Positions 1 to 4,390 of a stretch of DNA of 5,415 bases are shown in pieces. Every line of letters begins with the position of its first letter. Position 1 is the first letter of the stretch. The DNA is from Caulobacteraceae bacterium (lineage in GTDB: Bacteria > Pseudomonadota > Alphaproteobacteria > Caulobacterales > Caulobacteraceae). The notes under the pieces are model-generated. The model worked only from the letters and a program-made list of their open reading frames with translations. It had not been told where the DNA came from and ran no database searches. A program made the position numbers and the translations under genes. Location of the stretch: the NCBI GenBank assembly GCA_013815405.1, contig JACDGF010000173.1, positions 1-5,415 on the forward strand, given 5' to 3'.

Positions 1-160
1 CGCCCACGCCGGCCAGATCGATCGGGCCCCCCGCCAGCGGGCGGACCTCGAGCAACGGCGCCGCCAGGGCCTCGAAGCCCAGGGCCCGGACCCGTTCCGC
101 CGTGACCCGCGCGCCGGGGCAGGCGCGGGTCACCCAGATCGTCTTAGAAAAAGGGGACAT
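1..160 (-). CDS. hemD: Uroporphyrinogen-III synthase, N-terminal part (runs off the left edge)
   Basis: This is the first 53 codons of a gene continuing beyond base 1. The translation begins MSPFSKTIWVTRACPGARVT and continues with a LGFEALAAPLLEVRPL segment and GPIDLAGVG. The V-T-R-x-x-P-G-A start, the ALGFE turn and the PLLEVRPL strand match the N-terminus of uroporphyrinogen-III synthase. That cytosolic enzyme closes and rearranges hydroxymethylbilane to uroporphyrinogen III in haem and corrinoid synthesis. The only suitable in-frame start is the ATG at 160-158, which lies inside the inverted repeat of the neighbouring mobile element. It leaves six residues before IWVTRA, a normal leader length for this family. 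The transposase stop is 7 nt upstream. hemC, often placed just upstream of hemD in related genomes, is absent here; the upstream side is mobile-element and Rhs DNA. The identification rests on remembered family sequence, and catalytic competence cannot be judged from 53 residues. Confidence 0.82.
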   Translation of the reverse strand, partial: MSPFSKTIWVTRACPGARVTAERVRALGFEALAAPLLEVRPLAGGPIDLAGVG

Positions 161-174
161 GATATATTTACCCC
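147..174 (+). repeat. Left inverted repeat of the RAYT element
   Basis: By hand alignment this 28-base end matches the reverse complement of 891-918 at 26 of 28 positions. The core is GGGGACATGATATATTT, then A, then CCCC. One A-A mismatch next to the GGGG/CCCC stem makes its hairpin slightly weaker than the right copy. It contains both the transposase stop codon and the hemD ATG. Confidence 0.85.
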
Positions 175-178
175 AATA
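158..178 (-). promoter_or_regulatory. hemD translation start inside the mobile-element end
   Basis: On the minus strand the order is GGGG, TAA (transposase stop, 170-168), seven A/T-rich bases, then ATG (160-158). The GGGG lies 10 nt before the ATG and is the only Shine-Dalgarno-like sequence. The spacing suggests that hemD is read by reinitiation after the transposase frame ends. Whether a promoter also lies inside the element is not visible. Confidence 0.4.
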
Positions 179-861
179 GTGACGGCTGTTCGGGCGCTCC
201 CTTGGTCGCCTTGCGGCCCCGCTTGCGGGGCGTCAGGACGCGGCCGAGGCTCCGCTCGAGGTCGGCGATGAAGGCGGCGGCCCCCACGGGGCGGCCGGTC
301 GTCTCGGCGGCCCGCAGGGCGCCGAAGCGTTGAACGTCTTCGTCGCCGGGTTCGTCCAGGAGATCGGCGAAGCGGTCGATGCGGTCCAGAAGCGGCGCCA
401 CGGTCACCAACGGGTCGTCGTCGCCGGCCAGATGCGCCCGAACGCTCGACCAGGGCCAGTCGGGCGCGGGCCGCCAGCTTCGCCCTCACCGGGTTGAGGC
501 TGACATAGCGCGCCGCCGCCGAAAGATGGGCTTCGTCCATCGCCACGCTGGAGAACCGGCTTTGAAAGAGGTGGCCCGACCAGCGCGAGCGGGCGTTGAT
601 GAAGCTTGTGTAGCGTCGATGGGCTTCGCCGACCGCCAGGCCGAGGCCGTCCTTGGTCCTCGGGGTCAGGATGAGGTGAACGTGATTGGGCATCAGGCAA
701 TAGGCCCATACCGCCACCTCGCGCCGGCGCGTCTCGCGGGCCAGGAGGTCGCGATAAACCGCCTCATCGCCCGGCTCGAAGAAGATCGGCCCGCGCCGGT
801 TGCCCCGCTGGGTGACGTGGTGGGGGCAGCCGGGCGCCACGATGCGAGCCTGACGGGCCAT
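168..861 (-). pseudogene. REP-associated Y1 (HUH) transposase, single-base frameshift
   Basis: The protein starts MARQARIVAPGCPHHVTQRG and has the hallmarks of the Y1 transposase / RAYT family. These are the HUH metal-binding motif (His60-Val-His62 in CLMPNHVHLIL), a probable catalytic tyrosine at residue 84 (RRYTSFIN), and then GHLFQSRF and YVSLNPVRAKL. Such enzymes cut and rejoin single-stranded DNA at REP-type hairpins. After LAARAR the frame turns into an arginine-rich nonsense tail. Moving one base at 462-464 (an extra C in a CCC run on the coding strand) restores DWPWSSVRAHLAGDDDPLV, continuing to a GRVLTPRKRGRKATKG basic end and a TAA at 170-168. The corrected length is 230 residues, normal for the family. 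Truncation removes about 95 C-terminal residues but leaves the HUH and tyrosine. A sequencing error is an alternative. The ATG at 861 is inferred from the family start; the frame is open upstream through the repeat into the IS66 remnant. Confidence 0.8.
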
Positions 862-890
862 GAGGTGAACGATAGACCACCTCAGGCCAA

Positions 891-918
891 GGGGAAAATA
901 TATCATGTCCCCTTTCTC
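891..918 (-). repeat. Right inverted repeat of the RAYT element
   Basis: This is the inverted partner of 147-174. It reads GGGGAAAATATATCATGTCC and then CC on the plus strand, giving a five-base GGGGA/TCCCC stem with a 12-base loop. It begins exactly after codon 97 of the IS66 transposase remnant. On the plus strand its outward ATG opens a frame antisense to the IS66 remnant, which I regard as chance. Confidence 0.85.
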
Positions 919-1209
919 CGACACATCGGCCCCGCACCGGCAGGCGCTGGCGAGCACATCGCGTTTGAAGGTCGGGTCGGGATGCAAGGGGCGGTGCGCC
1001 CCGGCGTGGGGCTTGGCCTTCCGCTTCGACTGGCCAGAGCCAGACGGCTTTTGTCCCCGCGACGGCGGCACACTCGAATTGCCCGGTCCCTTGCGTGGGC
1101 CGCCGACCTTGGCTTCGAGTGCCGTCACCCGCGCGACCAACACCTCGATGCGCGCCAACAGCGTCGCAATCAACGCGTCCTTGTCGACCAAATCAGACGG
1201 CGGAGTCAT
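919..1209 (-). pseudogene. IS66-type transposase, N-terminal remnant
   Basis: These 97 codons match the N-terminal region of IS66-family transposases. Residues 10-36 form a heptad-like coiled coil (DALIATLLARIEVLVARVTA). They are followed by the family hallmark NSSVPPS at 44-50, a lysine-rich KPHAGAHRPLHP stretch, and the start of the zinc-binding segment (Cys90-Arg-Cys92-Gly-Ala-Asp). Most relatives have two residues between the cysteines; only one is present here. The sequence stops at codon 97, where the RAYT inverted repeat begins, so the DDE catalytic domain is absent. The frame stays open through the repeat and into the Y1 transposase to base 130, giving a 359-codon chimera. No strong Shine-Dalgarno precedes the ATG. 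No companion tnpA/tnpB genes and no IS66 terminal repeats are recognisable. Confidence 0.75.
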
Positions 1210-1356
1210 CCATAGGTTGACTCACATTCAGCAACCCGCCGCAACCAGAAAATTCCACCCCTCACAGCGCCCCAAATCGGGGGGTGAGCAATTACAATTA
1301 ACCTGACAATTCAGTTAGCATCATCGTGACAACCTCAATCACGCATCGCTAACCCG
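1210..1356. other. Intergenic stretch between Rhs immunity gene and IS66 remnant
   Basis: This non-coding spacer of 147 bp has a moderate A/T content. It should contain the end of the Rhs transcript and the promoter or terminal repeat of the IS66 element. I could not identify a convincing -35/-10 pair or IS end. The only structure seen is the hairpin at 1261-1288. Confidence 0.5.
1261..1288 (-). terminator. Possible hairpin terminator of the Rhs/immunity operon
   Basis: CTCAC (1261-1265) pairs with GTGAG (1284-1288), and inside it CCCC (1270-1273) pairs with GGGG around an AAATC loop. There is a four-base internal bulge. On the minus strand it lies about 70 nt after the immunity stop codon and is followed by only a short AATTTTC stretch. 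It is a weak terminator candidate and could equally be an IS end or chance. Confidence 0.25.
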
Positions 1357-1551
1357 CTATTTTATTTGTACTAAAATTATCGCCGCCACCATTAATATTA
1401 TCGACTCCACCGTTGAAAGCATTGCGGGTACTATAGATCTATTTTTTTCTCTCCGAACATAATACCTTATTCCTGCTACATGAGCTATCAGGCAGCCGCC
1501 CAACATAATGAAGAGTGCAAACAGATTCGTAAATAGCATGCGCTCGGTCAT
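1357..1551 (-). CDS. Small two-helix membrane protein, candidate immunity to the CT2 toxin tip
   Basis: This 64-residue protein is not recognised as a named family. It is a membrane hairpin. Helix 1 spans roughly residues 6-28 (LFTNLFALFIMLGGCLIAHV), and a basic loop at 29-39 (RYYVRREKNRS) implies a cytoplasmic turn. Helix 2 spans about 44-63 and carries a glutamate (Glu49) at its start. Both termini would then face the periplasm. The start ATG overlaps the stop of the preceding Rhs gene as ATGA, with a purine-rich AAGGCAGGG just upstream, indicating translational coupling. An in-frame ATG at residue 5 is an alternative start. It is the first gene after an Rhs toxin tip, is much richer in A/T than the Rhs core, and is short; by position this is where an immunity protein is expected. 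A membrane-embedded protector fits the hydrophobic glycine-zipper tip it follows. The role is inferred from context. Confidence 0.7.
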   Translation of the reverse strand: MTERMLFTNLFALFIMLGGCLIAHVAGIRYYVRREKNRSIVPAMLSTVESIILMVAAIILVQIK

Positions 1552-3857
1552 GACCCTGCCTTGCAGCCAGATTTGTTCTCTGCGTAGTATACCGCAGCAC
1601 CGGAGATAAAGCCGACGCCCAAACCTACTGCTCCTCCGATGAGAAGCCCTGGGCCAGTCTCTGAAGTCGCTACCGCCCCAATTTCTCCGCCCAGTTCAGC
1701 GCCAGCAGCGCCAGCCCGCAGTGCCCCCAGCAATTCCGCTCCCGCAAAAAGATGCAGAGGCGCAAGGATGTATGTCGAGGCAGACGCGCCCACAGCCAAG
1801 CCCGCAGCTGCCGGCGACATTCCAAACGGGCATGTATTCTGCGGCTGTTTCGTCTGTCTATTCTGCTGCATCTTTTGCGGCCCCGTCCCTGCCCCTCCTC
1901 TTCCGCCCGTAAGATGTCCTCCTCCGCCCGCGCCGAAGTCGAAGGTCGGGATAGGCGAATAGGATTGGCGGCCCTGGCCGGTGACAGTGACGCCGCCCCC
2001 GGTCAGGGCGCTGCAACCGCCGTCGTAGCTACAGCCGTAGGCCCCGTAGTCCCCAGTTCCGGAGCTGGAAGAGTCGCCGCCGCTCAGGCTGCAATCCTCG
2101 CAGTTGTATAAAATGATGGCCGCGATATCCAATCCCAGGCCCGCCGTCCCGCTGGGATCCCGGGCGTTGATGGGATCGTTGCCCACATAGGCGTAGAGGT
2201 TGACGTCCGCGGCCATTCCGATGGGGTCGGTCTGGAGGAAGCGGCCGAGGGCGGGGTCGTAGGCGCGGGCCTTGTAGTGGTAGAGCCTGGCCTCGGGGAT
2301 CATCGCCTGGCCGGTGTAGCCGAAGCGCGAGCCCAGCCAGCCGCTCGGCTGGCCGAAGGGGTCGTAGCCGCGCGCGGCGATCAGGGCGCCGGCGCTGTCC
2401 GACCAGCCGATGATCGAGCCGGCGTCGTCGGCGCGCAGCCAGCGGCGGTCGGATGTTCCCGGGCCCTGGTACCAGACCAGGGGCTCGTCCACTCCGGGGC
2501 CGAAGACGTGGCGGCGCAGGATATTGCCGGAGGCGTCGTATTCAGCGACGAGGTCGTCGCCGTCGTAGAGGAAGGTGGTCGTCGCCCCGGCCGCCGTGGA
2601 GTTCTGCGGGCGGCCCAGGGGATCGTAGGCCAAAGTCACCGCCGTCGGGGCCGAGGCGGTCAGCAGGTGGTTCTCCAGGTCGTAGCCATAGCTCCCCACC
2701 GAGTCGGAGATGAGGTTGCCCCTCGCGTCGTAGGTCGGAGTGACCCCGCCGGTCTTGGTGTACTGGTTGAGCCCATTGGCGACATAGCCCCGGGCCAGCG
2801 GGTTGGGGTGGAAGCTGAAGGCGTCGTTGGTCGCCGCCTTGGAGCTGATCTGGCTGGCCGGGCTCCAGGAGAAGTTGAAGGTCACGTCGTCGGCCGAGCC
2901 GCGGAAGCTCTGGGTCAGGGCGTTCAGCCGATCGGCCCCGTCGTAATTGACCAGGGTCGGCGAGGTCCCGCCGCTCCCCCGCGCGATCTTCGTAGCCCGG
3001 CCAAGGTCGTCGTAGCTGTAGGTCGCCAGCAGCCCAAGCCCCGAGGTCGCCCCGTTCTCCTGCACCTGGGTCACCCGGCCGAGGAGGTCGTAGGCATAGC
3101 CGACGTAGAGGGAATTGGGCGCGGCGTCGGGCCAGGTCACGCGGGTGCGGTCGCCGGCGAGGTCGTACTGGTAGGAGAGCGTCCTTCCCGACGCGGTCGT
3201 GCTGGTCAGCCGGCCCAGGGCGTCCCAGGCGTTGTCCACCCCCGCCCCGCCGGCGCTCCCGAAATGGGCGTAAAGCGAGCGGTTCAGCAAATCATAGGCA
3301 TAGTAGACGTCCGGCTGGGTCGCGGGGGGGAAGTTCTTCAAGGTCAGGCGGTTCAAGGCGTCGTAGGTGAAGCCGATCGTCTCGCCGCTGCGCCTCCGGG
3401 CGGTGAGCAGGTTTCCGTTGGGATCGTAGGTGAAGCTCTCGTAGTCGGTGGTGCTGGAGGCGTTCGAACCCTGAGCCGGCAGGGGGAAGCGCACCTTGGA
3501 GACGCGGTCGAAGCCGTCGTAGACGGTGGTGGTGAGGTTGTCCTGGGCGTCCTTGACCGTGGTCACCAAGCCGTTGGGCGAATAGGTCGCCGTGGCGTAG
3601 TCGGCCTGCGACGCCGTGCCATAGCCGGTGGTGACCCCCGTCAGCTCGCCCGCCGCGTCATAGCGGTTGAACGAGATCAGGTCCGGGCCGTCGGCCCCGG
3701 CCACCCCCAGCGCGCACGCCGAGGCCGGAAGGGAATTGAACGCCGACCGGTTCATGCGCACCGCCGTGCAGACGAGGTTGTTCGCCGCGTCGTAGCCGAG
3801 CTGGGTCAGGGCATACGTCAGGCCCCCGCTGGCGAAGCTGGTCCGGACATATGGCAC
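1548..3857 (-). CDS. 5'-truncated (orphan) Rhs protein with glycine-zipper C-terminal tip (CT2)
   Basis: The frame encodes 769 residues. Residues 1 to about 425 are YD repeats of the Rhs shell, for example YDPNGNLL, YDALNRLT, YDLLGRVTQV and YDARGNLI. About 455-570 is the RHS-associated core, containing GYDPFGQPSGW, YHYKARAYDPALGRFLQTDP and NLYAYVGNDPIN, ending at DPSG. The last 200 residues are the variable tip: a Gly/Ser/Cys-rich linker, then GVTVTGQGRQSYSP, then a hydrophobic domain. This domain has a segment near 680-715 and a final helix with glycines at 741, 745, 749 and 753 (GxxxGxxxGxxxG), ending NKSGCKAGS. Rhs shells encapsulate and deliver C-terminal toxins. A full-length Rhs normally has over 1,000 residues with an N-terminal delivery region; none exists here. 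The start is a GTG, with an in-frame TAG seven codons upstream, so this is a displaced module, probably silent or poorly expressed until recombined. A membrane-permeabilising activity for the tip is inference. Confidence 0.85.
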   Translation of the reverse strand: MPYVRTSFASGGLTYALTQLGYDAANNLVCTAVRMNRSAFNSLPASACALGVAGADGPDLISFNRYDAAGELTGVTTGYGTASQADYATATYSPNGLVTTVKDAQDNLTTTVYDGFDRVSKVRFPLPAQGSNASSTTDYESFTYDPNGNLLTARRRSGETIGFTYDALNRLTLKNFPPATQPDVYYAYDLLNRSLYAHFGSAGGAGVDNAWDALGRLTSTTASGRTLSYQYDLAGDRTRVTWPDAAPNSLYVGYAYDLLGRVTQVQENGATSGLGLLATYSYDDLGRATKIARGSGGTSPTLVNYDGADRLNALTQSFRGSADDVTFNFSWSPASQISSKAATNDAFSFHPNPLARGYVANGLNQYTKTGGVTPTYDARGNLISDSVGSYGYDLENHLLTASAPTAVTLAYDPLGRPQNSTAAGATTTFLYDGDDLVAEYDASGNILRRHVFGPGVDEPLVWYQGPGTSDRRWLRADDAGSIIGWSDSAGALIAARGYDPFGQPSGWLGSRFGYTGQAMIPEARLYHYKARAYDPALGRFLQTDPIGMAADVNLYAYVGNDPINARDPSGTAGLGLDIAAIILYNCEDCSLSGGDSSSSGTGDYGAYGCSYDGGCSALTGGGVTVTGQGRQSYSPIPTFDFGAGGGGHLTGGRGGAGTGPQKMQQNRQTKQPQNTCPFGMSPAAAGLAVGASASTYILAPLHLFAGAELLGALRAGAAGAELGGEIGAVATSETGPGLLIGGAVGLGVGFISGAAVYYAENKSGCKAGS
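2147..2587 (-). repeat. Direct repeat of the Rhs core, copy in the orphan gene
   Basis: The segment matches 4975-5415 at a constant offset of 2,828 bases. I counted about 15 mismatches in 441 positions by hand, and 2401-2587 differs at a single base. It covers the end of the YD region and the RHS core through DPSG, where similarity stops abruptly. The repeat probably continues upstream, beyond the window on the other copy. Confidence 0.9.
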
Positions 3858-3922
3858 AGCGGCGCGCCTGCCAACCTACACGTCGGCTTTCTCGCTCCAG
3901 TCCAAGCCAAAGACTATTCGCC

Positions 3923-4348
3923 TCAGTAGACACGTGGCCGTTTCTCTCGTTCTGCCTCACCGCCGACACTTATGTCGATTGTCATGTGCCCATCGGCAGT
4001 GCGCCAACACGTAATTCGGTGAAGAGTTCGAACCCCTCCTTCAGTTGTCACCTGCATGTCGGCTCGCCAAATGACTCCCCATACCCTACTCTTGGTAAGT
4101 GTTCCCGCAGTAATTTTAATTTTCCCTACTTTATTTATAGGCTCGATAAGAGTGCGACATCTAGAAACAAAACTCCGATCTGCTACCAAAATTTCACTTT
4201 TTTCCGGCAAAGGCGGAGGGGTCAATGTTTCCATTTCAACAGCGCTCCACATTGCTCCCGCAATAATACCATATATAATCCGCTTGGCCAAATAAAATTG
4301 CGAATTCTTAGTGCCTCTAAATTCCCTTTTTTTGCTACTTTTGGACAT
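3923..4348 (-). CDS. Membrane-anchored small protein, candidate immunity to the CT1 toxin tip
   Basis: This 141-residue protein matches no family I recognise. A very basic N-terminus (MSKSSKKREFRGTK) is followed by one probable membrane segment at about 20-37 (LAKRIIYGIIAGAMWSAV). Next come a proline-rich linker (TPPPLPEKS) and a polar domain of about 90 residues predicted to be mostly beta strand, with two cysteines (64 and 114) that could pair if it is periplasmic. The positive-inside rule places that C-terminal domain outside the cytoplasm. The ATG at 4348 is preferred over a TTG directly before it; the ribosome-binding site is weak (GCGAGAC). It begins 42 nt after the upstream Rhs stop, is A/T-rich compared with the Rhs core, and is followed by the orphan rhs module. 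Position and composition suggest an immunity gene. A long plus-strand frame overlaps it but shows no protein-like pattern. Confidence 0.65.
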   Translation of the reverse strand: MSKSSKKREFRGTKNSQFYLAKRIIYGIIAGAMWSAVEMETLTPPPLPEKSEILVADRSFVSRCRTLIEPINKVGKIKITAGTLTKSRVWGVIWRADMQVTTEGGVRTLHRITCWRTADGHMTIDISVGGEAEREKRPRVY

Positions 4349-4390
4349 CAATAGTCTCGCGCGTAGATTAAATACAGGGTAAGCTACCGC

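Larger units (their letters stand above)
147..918 (-). mobile_element. REP-associated (RAYT-type) transposase element with 28-bp inverted ends
   Basis: The 772-bp unit is bounded by near-identical inverted repeats at 147-174 and 891-918 and contains a single Y1 (HUH) transposase frame. Each end contains GGGGACATGATATATTT followed by CCCC, able to fold into a short GGGG/CCCC stem with an AT-rich loop. That is the kind of hairpin REP-associated tyrosine transposases act on. One side abuts a truncated IS66 transposase gene and the other abuts hemD, so the ends are sharp. No target duplication is seen, as expected for single-strand HUH transposition. Confidence 0.75.

Noticed and set aside
404..709. 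101-codon minus-strand frame inside the RAYT gene
   Set aside because: It is the third frame of the transposase; the family motifs are in the other two frames, separated by the frameshift.
147..918. CRISPR-like or toxin-antitoxin reading of the repeated GGGGACATGATATATTT sequence
   Set aside because: There are only two copies, inverted, and they bound a Y1 transposase, so element ends explain them fully.
379..1215. 278-codon plus-strand frame across the RAYT element and IS66 remnant
   Set aside because: It is antisense to two recognisable transposase sequences, crosses the element boundary and has no protein-like motifs.
905..1306. Plus-strand frame starting MSPFSDTSAPH at the right inverted repeat
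   Set aside because: It starts from the same repeat ATG as hemD but reads antisense through the IS66 remnant. This is expected from repeat symmetry rather than a gene.
2277..3929. 550-codon plus-strand open frame antisense to the orphan rhs gene
   Set aside because: It is a GC-driven shadow of the Rhs frame: repetitive Val/Gly/Arg/Ala sequence with no domain pattern, while the minus strand has unmistakable YD repeats.
3658..3969. 103-codon minus-strand frame bridging the immunity gene and the start of the orphan rhs gene
   Set aside because: It is out of frame with both and becomes Arg/Gly/Pro-rich within the Rhs region, which is typical of a shadow.
3851..4354. Plus-strand frame antisense to the CT1 immunity candidate, and a nested 79-codon frame with a hydrophobic segment at 4056-4295
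   Set aside because: The minus-strand gene has the expected position after the Rhs tip; the antisense frames are not adjacent to any plus-strand gene and have no ribosome-binding site that I can see.
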